In this document: in pieces, positions 1 through 5,804 of the stretch
Position numbering within the stretch: position 1 is the first letter of the stretch
Layout of the letters: every line of letters begins with the position of its first letter
Origin: Candidatus Margulisiibacteriota bacterium
Lineage (GTDB): Bacteria > Margulisbacteria > WOR-1 > O2-12-FULL-45-9
NCBI GenBank assembly: GCA_030018645.1
Contig: JASEHX010000072.1
Span: 1 to 6,581 of the forward strand
Direction of reading: 5' to 3'
DNA length: 6,581 nt
The notes under the pieces: model-generated
Database searches by the model: none
What the model saw: only the letters and a program-made list of their open reading frames with translations
What the model was told of the DNA's origin: nothing
Translations under genes and position numbers: made by a program

Positions 1-1
1 C

Positions 2-316
2 ACTCTAATTCAGGGGATGGCAGAGGGGGTAGGGGTTAAGGACTGTATTACTTCTCCGACTTTTATTATCATCAATGAATATCAAGGTCGTTTGCCGTTC
101 TATCATCTTGATCTATATCGCCTGGACACGGATGAAGAGATTGAAAACTTAGGGATTGGGGAATATTTGCGGCGCGGTGGGGTTTGTGTTATTGAATGGG
201 CGGAAAAGTTAAAAGAGTTAGATGGTGAAAAAGTTGAAACGGCAAATATCAAAGTTGTCTCTGATCAAGAAAGGGAAATATGTTTATCCTCGGGATTAGC
301 AGCGCGGCTAAAATAG
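2..316 (+). CDS. tsaE: TsaE, tRNA t6A biosynthesis ATPase, 5'-truncated by window edge
   Basis: This is the C-terminal part of TsaE, the small P-loop ATPase that works with TsaB and TsaD to make N6-threonylcarbamoyladenosine at position 37 of ANN-decoding tRNAs in the cytoplasm. The reading frame is open from base 2, so the start codon and the Walker A loop lie upstream of the window. Visible family landmarks, in order, are the SPTF motif, the HLDLYRL motif, the LGIGEYL segment and the hydrophobic VCVIEWAEKL strand that carries the acidic residue near the nucleotide site. The ATG at base 17 is internal and should not be taken as the start. The last 37 bases overlap tsaB, which fits translational coupling of two subunits of one complex. 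The assignment rests on motifs and on the tsaB neighbour. Confidence 0.93.
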   Translation, partial: TLIQGMAEGVGVKDCITSPTFIIINEYQGRLPFYHLDLYRLDTDEEIENLGIGEYLRRGGVCVIEWAEKLKELDGEKVETANIKVVSDQEREICLSSGLAARLK

Positions 317-981
317 TCAGCATTGGATTAGTTAATGAAGAGAAAGTATTGGCTGAAACAACTATCCGGGCAATCCAGTCTGAAAAGATAATCCATTATA
401 TTAATGAAGCAGGGATCCGGCCGGATCAAATCAATGGTATTGCCGTAGCTGCGGGACCGGGTTCTTATTCCGGCCTGCGCGGAGGATTGGCAACCGCTAA
501 AACACTAGCTCAAACTTTAAATCTTCCTTTAATTGGGATTTCAACTCTTGAGGCAATTGCCTATAATTTAGTTGATATTGAAGGGACGATGGCAGTTGTT
601 TTAGATGCGCGGGCGGATGAGTACAACTTTGCTTTATTTGGAGCTTCTCAAGGACGGCTGAAAAGATTAACTGACGACCTGGTACTGAAACTGGGACTGA
701 TAAAAGAAAGACTTTTAGAAATTTCAGGAAAGTTATGGGTGGTTGGGGAAGGGAATAGAGATTGGGAGGTAGGGAAGAGGGAAAATATTCATATTGCTGA
801 TAACATTCATTCTTTGCCATATGGGGTGAATGTTGCCAAGCTTGGACTGCTTAAGATGCAAACTGGACAAACAGACGATATCTTTAATTTAAACCCACAA
901 TATTCTCACAAACCAAACATTAGAGAATTTGTTGATCCGCTTTCCCGGACAGCCGCGATGGAGTTTACTAATATGCTATAA
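280..981 (+). CDS. tsaB: TsaB, t6A threonylcarbamoyltransferase complex dimerisation subunit
   Basis: TsaB is the inactive ASKHA-fold paralogue of TsaD and holds the TsaB-TsaD-TsaE complex together during t6A37 formation on tRNA. The protein has 233 residues, the usual size. It begins with the family's first strand (MFILGIS) and carries the diagnostic GPGSYSGLR motif at residues 59-67, followed by a GLATAKTLA helix and the IGISTLEA segment. The Asp usually found in the first strand (I-D-T-S) is replaced, which is tolerable because TsaB is non-catalytic. The start at 280 lies inside tsaE. It is supported by the position of the first strand and by a weak purine-rich ribosome site (AAGGG at 271-275, 4 bases away). 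tsaD itself is not in the window. Confidence 0.95.
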   Translation: MFILGISSAAKIVSIGLVNEEKVLAETTIRAIQSEKIIHYINEAGIRPDQINGIAVAAGPGSYSGLRGGLATAKTLAQTLNLPLIGISTLEAIAYNLVDIEGTMAVVLDARADEYNFALFGASQGRLKRLTDDLVLKLGLIKERLLEISGKLWVVGEGNRDWEVGKRENIHIADNIHSLPYGVNVAKLGLLKMQTGQTDDIFNLNPQYSHKPNIREFVDPLSRTAAMEFTNML

Positions 982-982
982 T
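974..982 (+). promoter_or_regulatory. Predicted extended -10 promoter for rimI (leaderless type)
   Basis: The sequence TGcTATAAT is a perfect extended -10 element: TG at 974-975 and TATAAT at 977-982. It overlaps the tsaB stop codon. The rimI ATG begins 8 bases further on, so transcription starting about 7 bases after the box would leave a leader of only one or two bases. No convincing -35 hexamer is seen at 16-18 bases upstream, as is usual for extended -10 promoters. There is no Shine-Dalgarno before rimI. The promoter is inferred from sequence only. It could give rimI and metH an internal start independent of tsaE-tsaB. Confidence 0.5.
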
Positions 983-990
983 TTTTGCAA

Positions 991-1416
991 ATGATTAATG
1001 TTGTCCCAATGACGGAAAAGGATATAACGTCCGTTGTTGCTATAGAAAACATGTCGTTCGCAGCGCCAAAAAGCGAAGCGGTATTTCGTGAAGATGAGCA
1101 TAAATATTTAGTGGTAAAAGATAGCGGGAAGGTTGTTGGTTATATTGGGATAGAGAAAATTGCCGGCGAAATCCACATCATTAACATGGCCGTTGATCCG
1201 GCGTGTCGAGGGAAGGGAATTGGTAAACAACTGTTAGAAGCAGTGTTGAATAATAGCGATGTATTTTATTTGGAGGTACGAACTTCCAATCGTGCCGCTA
1301 TAAAACTATACCAACAATATGGATTTGAAATTACCGGAATTCGAAAAAAATATTATCAAGACAACAGCGAAGACGCATTGACAATGCGGCGAGGGATAAA
1401 TGGCAAACATACTTGA
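991..1416 (+). CDS. rimI: RimI-type GNAT N-acetyltransferase
   Basis: This is a GNAT-fold acetyltransferase of the RimI type, which uses acetyl-CoA to acetylate protein N-termini (ribosomal protein S18 in E. coli). With the ATG at 991 the protein has 141 residues. Visible motifs are the IINMAVDP strand (residues 64-70), the acetyl-CoA pyrophosphate loop R-G-K-G-I-G at 73-78, the EVRTSNRAAIKLYQQYGF block at about 95-112, and the RKKYYQDNSEDALTM end typical of RimI. A TTG at 985 would add two residues. I prefer the ATG because neither start has a ribosome site and a TATAAT sits 8 bases before the ATG. The gene follows tsaB by 9 bases, the common tsaE-tsaB-rimI order, and its end overlaps metH by 17 bases. 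The true substrate here is unknown. Confidence 0.92.
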   Translation: MINVVPMTEKDITSVVAIENMSFAAPKSEAVFREDEHKYLVVKDSGKVVGYIGIEKIAGEIHIINMAVDPACRGKGIGKQLLEAVLNNSDVFYLEVRTSNRAAIKLYQQYGFEITGIRKKYYQDNSEDALTMRRGINGKHT

Positions 1417-3877
1417 GGAATTAAACAAGAGAGTTTTGGTTATGGACGGAGCGATGGGTACCCAGCTCATGGAGCGGGGTATCCGGCCGGGTGATAACTT
1501 TGATCTCCAAAATTTATCCAATCCTTCTATCGTTGAAGAGGTTCACCGCGCTTACGTGTCTGCTGGGGCGGATATTATCGAGACCAACACTTTTGGCGCC
1601 AACCGCCTCAAATTAGCTGAATATAAAGCCGCGGATAAAGTCAGGGCAGTCAATCTTACTGCCGTTAAATTAGCCAGAAAAGCGGCTGGAGACAGCGTTT
1701 TTGTCTGCGGATCAATCGGCCCGCTGGGGCAGTTAATCGATCCTTTGGGGGAAGTCACCTTTGACCAAGCTTATTCTGTCTTTGCCGAACAAGCCAAAGC
1801 CATGGAAGAAGGCGGAGCGGATGTTGTCAGCATTGAAACCATTTCCGAGCTGCAGGAAATGCGCGCGGCAGTTATCGCGGTTAAAAATGAAACCAAACTG
1901 CCGGTCATTGCCAGCTTGACCTATGACGAAGGCGAAAAAACCATTTATGGGACAACGCCGGAAGCCGCCGTTGCAGTATTAGAAGCCATTGGTGCCGATG
2001 TTATTTCTGCCAACTGCTCAACTGGCCCCGAAGGTATGCTTAAGGTTGCCAAAAGGCTGTTGGCTGTCAGCTGTAAGCCCGTTATGGTAATGCCCAATGC
2101 CGGCATGCCCGAATTAATCGGCGATAAAGCGGTCTATAAAATGAGCCCGCAAAAGTTCGGCGCGTTCGCTAAAAAGTTTGCTGAAATGGGAGTTAGGATA
2201 ATAGGAGGATGTTGCGGGACGGGGCCGGAGCATATCAGAGCAATCAAAGCAGCCCTCACCCCCTATCCCCCTCTCCCAATGGGAGAGGGGGAACAAAAGG
2301 GGGTGAGGGTTAAGTTTGCTTCACGGACAAGAGTGGTTGAGGCTGTTCCTGGAAAATTATTGTTAATCGGCGAACGCATCAATCCGACGGGCAGAAAACT
2401 ATTTCAAGCAGAATTAAAACAAGGAAGAATGCAAATTGTCCGGCAGGAAGCTTTGGAGCAAACTAAAAACGGGGCGGATCTGCTGGATACTAATATCTCT
2501 TGTCCTGAAATAGTTGAATCAAAGTTAATGCATACAGCGGTGAAAATTGTCCAGCAGGCATCTGACCTCCCCCTCTCCATTGACAGCCCCAATACTTACG
2601 CGCTGGAAGAAGGGCTGAAAATGTTTTGCGGCCGGGCTTTGCTAAATTCAGTCAATGGTAAAAAAGAAAGCCTGGAGAGGATTCTGCCGATGGCCAAAAA
2701 ATATGGAGCGGCCATTGTTGCTTTGGTGCTGGATGATAAAGGACTGCCCCAAACGGCGGAAGAAAGGGTGCGGATTGCGGAAAGGATCGTTCAGTCAGCA
2801 CAAGAAAAAGGAATTGCCAAGGAAGATATCTTTATTGATAATTTGGTTATGACGGTTGGAGTGGGCATTCAGGGCTGCTTGGAAACCTTAAAAGCTATTC
2901 CGTTGGTCAAGGAAAGATTGGGAGTTAAAACAATCCTTGGCATTAGCAATGTGTCACATGGCATGCCGGAAAGGTCAAAACTTAATGCTTTATACTTGCA
3001 ATTGGCAGCGGCTTACGGTTTAGATGCGGCGATTGTGGACGTTACTGATAAAGAAATACAAAAGGCAATGAAGGCCCATGAGGGCCCATGGAGGCAGAAA
3101 AAGGATAGGGATAAGGAGAAGAATGAGGGGAAGGAAGAATTGTTAAGGGCGTTTAAGGCGGAGGTAGATCGTGTGCGGAGGCTTGGAAAACCGGCGGAGA
3201 AGAAGAGAGAGTTAGCGGTAAAGGAGATCAGGTTATCAGGCTATCAGGATATCCGGGGGGCAGTGGTGGATGGGAATCTTGAGGCGGTTGAAATATTAGT
3301 TAAGCAGGGGCTGGAACAAAAGCTCAATCCCCAGAAAATAATCAATGAAGGATTAATTCCGGGAATGGAGATTGTCGGTAAAAAGTTTTCCCGCAAAGAA
3401 TATTTTTTGCCGCAAGTGATTGAATCCGCCGAAGCTATGCGCAGAGGGTTTGAGCTCTGCCAGGAAAAGATACCCAAAGGTTCGGTTAAAACGGTTGGTA
3501 AAGTGGTATTAGCTACGGTTAAAGGCGATATCCACGACATCGGGAAGAACATTGTAAAAATGCTGTTGGAAAATCATGGGTTTAAGGTGATTGATCTGGG
3601 CAAAGACGTTTCAGCAGAAACGATCATTGCTGCCGCTAAAAAAGAAAAACCTAACGCGATTGCCCTTTCGGCTTTGCTTACGACCACGATGGTGGAGATG
3701 AACATAGTAAAAGAAGCCCTGCAGAAAGCCAAGCTTAATATCCCGCTTCTTGTCGGCGGGGCGGTGGTGACGAAAGGATATGCCGATAAAATTGGAGCCA
3801 ACTACAGTTTGGATGCGGTGGGGGCGGTTAGCTTAGCAAAGAAATTAATTCAAAAGTCCAGAGTCCATGGTCTATAG
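1400..3877 (+). CDS. metH: Cobalamin-dependent methionine synthase (MetH), without the C-terminal reactivation domain
   Basis: MetH transfers a methyl group from 5-methyltetrahydrofolate to homocysteine through cobalamin, giving methionine. The protein has 825 residues. The homocysteine-binding barrel (about 1-285) starts with MDGAMGTQL and has the three zinc-ligand cysteines at C206, C271 and C272 (GGCCGT). Residues 286-305 are a repeat-encoded linker. The pterin-binding barrel (about 320-550) begins IGERINPTGRK. A charged linker (about 555-600) leads to the cobalamin cap domain (about 603-693) and the Rossmann B12 domain, with the D-x-H-x-x-G motif at 710-715 and H712 as the expected cobalt ligand. 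The chain ends after the B12 domain, so the AdoMet-binding reactivation module of E. coli MetH is missing. Thermotoga maritima MetH has the same architecture. The start at 1400 has GAGGG 4 bases upstream and overlaps rimI by 17 bases. Confidence 0.95.
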   Translation: MANILEELNKRVLVMDGAMGTQLMERGIRPGDNFDLQNLSNPSIVEEVHRAYVSAGADIIETNTFGANRLKLAEYKAADKVRAVNLTAVKLARKAAGDSVFVCGSIGPLGQLIDPLGEVTFDQAYSVFAEQAKAMEEGGADVVSIETISELQEMRAAVIAVKNETKLPVIASLTYDEGEKTIYGTTPEAAVAVLEAIGADVISANCSTGPEGMLKVAKRLLAVSCKPVMVMPNAGMPELIGDKAVYKMSPQKFGAFAKKFAEMGVRIIGGCCGTGPEHIRAIKAALTPYPPLPMGEGEQKGVRVKFASRTRVVEAVPGKLLLIGERINPTGRKLFQAELKQGRMQIVRQEALEQTKNGADLLDTNISCPEIVESKLMHTAVKIVQQASDLPLSIDSPNTYALEEGLKMFCGRALLNSVNGKKESLERILPMAKKYGAAIVALVLDDKGLPQTAEERVRIAERIVQSAQEKGIAKEDIFIDNLVMTVGVGIQGCLETLKAIPLVKERLGVKTILGISNVSHGMPERSKLNALYLQLAAAYGLDAAIVDVTDKEIQKAMKAHEGPWRQKKDRDKEKNEGKEELLRAFKAEVDRVRRLGKPAEKKRELAVKEIRLSGYQDIRGAVVDGNLEAVEILVKQGLEQKLNPQKIINEGLIPGMEIVGKKFSRKEYFLPQVIESAEAMRRGFELCQEKIPKGSVKTVGKVVLATVKGDIHDIGKNIVKMLLENHGFKVIDLGKDVSAETIIAAAKKEKPNAIALSALLTTTMVEMNIVKEALQKAKLNIPLLVGGAVVTKGYADKIGANYSLDAVGAVSLAKKLIQKSRVHGL
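2253..2309. repeat. Nested palindromic repeat, copy 1, in frame inside metH
   Basis: This is a 57-base element with two nested perfect inverted repeats. The outer 11-base arms are 2253-2263 (CCCTCACCCCC) and 2299-2309 (GGGGGTGAGGG). The inner 11-base arms are 2267-2277 (CCCCCTCTCCC) and 2281-2291, enclosing a three-base loop. It spans 19 codons and is translated as part of the Pro/Gly-rich linker (residues 286-304) between the homocysteine and pterin barrels of MetH. Two further copies with the same arms lie at 5805-5916 and 6502-6564. No target-site duplication is evident at its edges. Confidence 0.9.
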
Positions 3878-3894
3878 TCTATTGTCCATTGTCG
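3853..3894. repeat. Degenerate heptamer tandem repeat at the metH/cutA junction
   Basis: Six consecutive 7-base units read AAAGTCC, AGAGTCC, ATGGTCT, ATAGTCT, ATTGTCC and ATTGTCG, with consensus A-N-N-G-T-C-Y. The array covers the metH stop (3875-3877) and the cutA stop on the other strand (3879-3881). It encodes the last residues of both proteins: the KSRVHGL end of MetH and the VDNGQ end of CutA. A related heptamer array is at 6463-6490. Confidence 0.8.
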
Positions 3895-4208
3895 ACTCCT
3901 TGCCCAATCCAACCTAAATACTCTTTGCTTCCTGCAGTAATCGGCAGTGCCATGATTTGAGGGACGGAATAGGGATGATTAGCTTTTATCATCTTTTCAA
4001 CGCGCTTAAATTTTGCTTTTATGCTTTTAATAATACATAGCCATTCTTTGGCCTTTTCAATTTTCCCCTGCCACCAATAATGGCTTTCGATAGGGCCAAT
4101 GATTTGGACGCAGGCGGCTAACTTTGATTTTAATAGAGCGAAGGCAGTTATATTCGATGTTTTTTTGGAAGGGAATGTGGTTAAGATAATTAGGTATGGA
4201 TTTTCCAT
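3879..4208 (-). CDS. cutA: CutA1-family divalent-ion tolerance protein
   Basis: CutA1 proteins are small trimeric ferredoxin-like-fold proteins, linked in E. coli to copper and divalent-cation tolerance; their molecular role is still unsettled. The protein has 109 residues, the usual length. It shows the conserved helix-strand LKSKLAACVQI (26-36), the aromatic motif ESHYWWQGKIE (41-51), and the HPYSVPQIMALPI block (78-90) followed by YLGWI. The usual Glu of HPYEVP is Ser here. The start at 4208 places the first strand (YLIILTTFPS) at the family position. The gene converges on metH with a single base between the two stop codons, and its last few residues come from a heptamer repeat. No Shine-Dalgarno precedes it. 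A strong promoter lies just upstream. Confidence 0.95.
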   Translation of the reverse strand: MENPYLIILTTFPSKKTSNITAFALLKSKLAACVQIIGPIESHYWWQGKIEKAKEWLCIIKSIKAKFKRVEKMIKANHPYSVPQIMALPITAGSKEYLGWIGQGVDNGQ

Positions 4209-4221
4209 GTCATTTACTTAG

Positions 4222-4249
4222 ATTATATAGTATTGGGAATGGGAGTCAA
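4222..4249 (-). promoter_or_regulatory. Sigma-70-type promoter of cutA with very short leader
   Basis: On the minus strand, TTGACT (4249-4244) is followed after 16 bases by a perfect TATAAT (4227-4222). This is a near-consensus housekeeping promoter. The cutA ATG starts 13 bases after the -10 box, so the expected transcript would have a leader of only about 6-7 bases. No ribosome-binding site fits in that space or is visible. Confidence 0.75.
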
Positions 4250-4331
4250 GGCAGGTGGGTATTCACAGAAATTATGTGAAATTATTGGGTATTATCCTAG
4301 AAGAATAAGTGGCTCGAAAAGAGGCTCTTTG

Positions 4332-4367
4332 AAACCCGGTGTGATGGACACTGGGTTTTGTGTTTTT
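4332..4367 (+). terminator. Intrinsic terminator on the plus strand
   Basis: An 11-base-pair stem (4332-4342 with 4348-4358, one G-U pair) closes a 5-base loop and runs into a T-rich tail ending TTTTGTGTTTTT at 4356-4367. The T tract is on the plus strand. On the minus strand the stem is followed only by TTTC, so it would be a weak terminator for the gene ending at 4410. The nearest plus-strand gene upstream is metH, 454 bases away, with cutA antisense in between. The rest of 4250-4331 contains a small hairpin (TTCACA 4262-4267 with TGTGAA 4275-4280) and nothing else I recognise. Confidence 0.7.
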
Positions 4368-4409
4368 AGAAGATAGATGCCAGAATCTGATAAATAATCA
4401 GTGATATGC

Positions 4410-5246
4410 TTACCAGCGACCAGGAATTTCTGCTATATGAGTCGGGGTTGAACCACCCGGGTCATCATCGGATCCAGTGCTTGAATCGCTAATTGAACTG
4501 CTCGATGGGCTATTTGCCCTGGTAAAGCGTGCTTGTCTTGCCTGATGCTCTGCTTCTCTTATGCGATATTCGTCAATTGCTTGACTAAACTCTGAATTAG
4601 AAGTCTGTCCAAGTTTTTGAATTATTGCAATACAATCTTCTCCGCCGCTTTCACGCCCTCTTAATCGCTGAAGCATTAAACACGCTAATTCGTCATAGCG
4701 GGCAGAACCTATGCGGTCAAATATGCTTAATAATGCGGCATCACTAAGCGAACTTAGTTTAAAAGAAGAGGAGCGCGCTAGTTTATCAAAAGCCATGATC
4801 CTTAAATTGTCCAAAGCTGAAGCTGGATTATTTATTATGCTCAATAATTCTTGAGTAGTGGCCAACGGATGACTTATTAATCGATGCAGGCCAGCTAAAG
4901 TGGAATCAACAAAAACAGCATTACCACCTAATTGATTAATTAAAGCTTCTTTTGAATGAACAAATGGAAGCAATGCAATTATATTGCTAATAGTTCTATT
5001 GTTGTCACTGCGAATTTCTCTAATCCCTAATTCCAGTAATCTTGTGGCGCACCAACGGCTCCAAGGAATCTTTACCCCATTGGCGGATCCGATCCGGATA
5101 CCGTCGGGGCGTACAATAATAACTCTGACAGCCTGTTCGCGCACATATTGGGAAACACGCTTAACTCCCCAGGCGAACCCGGCGGGTAGGCGGTGTATAA
5201 TCGCGTTAGGCCTTTCCGCGGCTCTTCTAATCAATAAAGTGGACAT
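4410..5246 (-). CDS. Uncharacterised 278-residue protein with Ser/Asp-rich tail
   Basis: I do not recognise this protein. The start is set at the ATG at 5246 because a strong ribosome site (GGAGGT) sits 7 bases upstream. A TTG at 5261 in the same frame would put that site inside the coding region. The protein starts MSTLLIRRAAERPNA. The first 95 or so residues are mixed and basic, with two strand-like patches (VRVIIVRPDGIRIG and a GIREIRS segment), and may form a small alpha/beta unit. The middle (about 100-240) looks mainly helical, with leucine-rich amphipathic stretches and an Arg/Glu/Gln-rich helix near 215-240. The last 35 residues (244-278) are Ser, Asp, Gly and Pro rich and probably disordered. 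There is no signal peptide or membrane segment, so it is likely cytoplasmic. The long open frame and good ribosome site make it a real gene. Confidence 0.8.
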   Translation of the reverse strand: MSTLLIRRAAERPNAIIHRLPAGFAWGVKRVSQYVREQAVRVIIVRPDGIRIGSANGVKIPWSRWCATRLLELGIREIRSDNNRTISNIIALLPFVHSKEALINQLGGNAVFVDSTLAGLHRLISHPLATTQELLSIINNPASALDNLRIMAFDKLARSSSFKLSSLSDAALLSIFDRIGSARYDELACLMLQRLRGRESGGEDCIAIIQKLGQTSNSEFSQAIDEYRIREAEHQARQARFTRANSPSSSSISDSSTGSDDDPGGSTPTHIAEIPGRW

Positions 5247-5253
5247 ATTTTTG

Positions 5254-5259
5254 ACCTCC
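5254..5259 (-). promoter_or_regulatory. Shine-Dalgarno site fixing the start of the 278-residue protein
   Basis: GGAGGT on the minus strand lies 7 bases before the ATG at 5246. It is the best ribosome-binding site in the window. It shows that this organism uses SD-led initiation for some genes, and it excludes the upstream TTG at 5261 as start. Confidence 0.85.
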
Positions 5260-5280
5260 AATACTGGTTAATTTCTCATT

Positions 5281-5286
5281 GTTATA
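5281..5286 (-). promoter_or_regulatory. Possible -10 box for the 278-residue protein gene
   Basis: TATAAC on the minus strand lies 34 bases before the ATG. It would give a leader of about 28 bases that contains the GGAGGT site. No good -35 hexamer is seen at 16-18 bases; that region is a run of eight T. This is a weak call from one hexamer and its position. Confidence 0.3.
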
Positions 5287-5295
5287 TCGAAGGGC

Positions 5296-5322
5296 AAAAA
5301 AAATAATTTCAGGCTATTTTTT
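5296..5322 (-). terminator. Weak candidate terminator after the RF-1-like gene
   Basis: On the minus strand, AAAAAATA (5322-5315) can pair with TATTTTTT (5305-5298) around a 9-base loop, and the T run continues to 5296. It starts 37 bases after the stop of the RF-1-domain gene, where a terminator would be expected. The stem is entirely A-U, so termination would be poor and the call is tentative. Confidence 0.25.
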
Positions 5323-5358
5323 GAAGGAGAGGAAAGATAGATAAGGAGTTTTGCAAAT

Positions 5359-5781
5359 TTATTGTGAATCTTGAATGCTGACTTTTCGCAAACTTTTCTT
5401 CTCGGAGATCATCTTTTTATTTTGCAGCACTTTCTCTTTTGCCCGTTTTGAACGTTTTCTCTTTTGCCGGCGAATTTTTTCAAGTTCCTGTTGTTTTTTG
5501 CTTTTTGCTCCCAGGATCTTTTCTTCTATTTTATCGGCCAAAAGGCGCCAGGCCAGGAAGCGGTTGAGCGGTTGGGAGCGTTCTCTGGCAACTTTAACTT
5601 CAATCTTGGTTGGAATATGTTTTAGATAGACACAGGTGGCAGTTTTGTTGACGTTTTGCCCGCCCGGCCCGCCCGAGCGGATGAATTTTTCAATAACGTC
5701 TTTTTCGCGGACTTGAAGGCGTTCCAGCTTTTCTTCCAGCGCTTTTATCTTGTTAGGATTTAATCCCCCAAAGTCGGGCAT
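5359..5781 (-). CDS. RF-1 domain (GGQ) peptidyl-tRNA hydrolase, ribosome-rescue type
   Basis: The protein has 140 residues and consists of only the peptidyl-tRNA hydrolysis domain of class I release factors plus a basic tail. The catalytic GGQ is at residues 40-42 within FIRSGGPGGQNVNKT, followed by the conserved CVYLKHIPT strand and the RSQPLNRFLAWRLLADKI helix. The codon-recognition domains of RF1 and RF2 are absent. Residues about 92-140 are extremely Lys/Arg rich, like the tail that ArfB places in the empty mRNA channel of stalled ribosomes. The motif context (LKHIPT, RSxxxNRxLAxxxL) looks closer to the mitochondrial MTRFR/C12orf65 group than to E. coli ArfB, so I give no symbol. The likely role is release of nascent chains from stalled ribosomes or split large subunits. 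The frame stays open to 5982, but the extra N-terminus would be translated from a palindromic repeat, and the ATG at 5781 gives the family start and size. Confidence 0.88.
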   Translation of the reverse strand: MPDFGGLNPNKIKALEEKLERLQVREKDVIEKFIRSGGPGGQNVNKTATCVYLKHIPTKIEVKVARERSQPLNRFLAWRLLADKIEEKILGAKSKKQQELEKIRRQKRKRSKRAKEKVLQNKKMISEKKSLRKVSIQDSQ

Positions 5782-5788
5782 AGCGTTT

Positions 5789-5797
5789 ATTATAACA
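5789..5797 (-). promoter_or_regulatory. Extended -10 promoter of the RF-1-like gene (leaderless type)
   Basis: On the minus strand, TGtTATAAT (5797-5789) is a perfect extended -10 element. Only 7 bases separate TATAAT from the ATG at 5781, so the predicted transcript would start at or within a base of the start codon. No -35 match is apparent and there is no Shine-Dalgarno. The box supports the ATG at 5781 over longer starts. Confidence 0.6.
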
Positions 5798-5804
5798 CCA
5801 TTCT

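Noticed and set aside
497..820. Minus-strand open frame opposite tsaB, and similar frames opposite metH (1306-1521, 1552-1758, 2114-2296, 2404-2592, 3244-3552, 3574-3801)
   Set aside because: They lie fully within well-supported genes on the other strand, have no recognisable domains, and their composition is that of antisense shadows.
985..990. TTG start at 985 for rimI
   Set aside because: No ribosome site; the ATG two codons later fits the family start and the nearby TATAAT.
2253..2309. Intrinsic terminator or attenuator inside metH formed by palindromic copy 1
   Set aside because: There is no T tract after the stems on either strand, and the coding frame continues intact through it.
2248..2314. 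Target-site duplications flanking the palindromic copies, which would mark a classical MITE
   Set aside because: Comparing the flanks of all three copies shows no matching direct repeats at the edges.
2655..2852. Plus-strand open frame of 65 codons inside metH
   Set aside because: It is an out-of-frame shadow of the pterin domain coding sequence with no independent start signal.
3853..3894. CRISPR array
   Set aside because: The units are 7 bases, contiguous and degenerate, with no spacers; the same holds for 6463-6490.
5247..5261. TTG start at 5261 for the 278-residue protein
   Set aside because: It would put the GGAGGT ribosome site inside the coding sequence; the ATG at 5246 is correctly spaced from it.
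4984..5271. Plus-strand open frames opposite the 278-residue protein (4984-5271) and the RF-1-like gene (5375-5629)
   Set aside because: Both are antisense to supported genes; their sequence is low-complexity reverse-complement of Lys/Arg-rich or leucine-rich codons.
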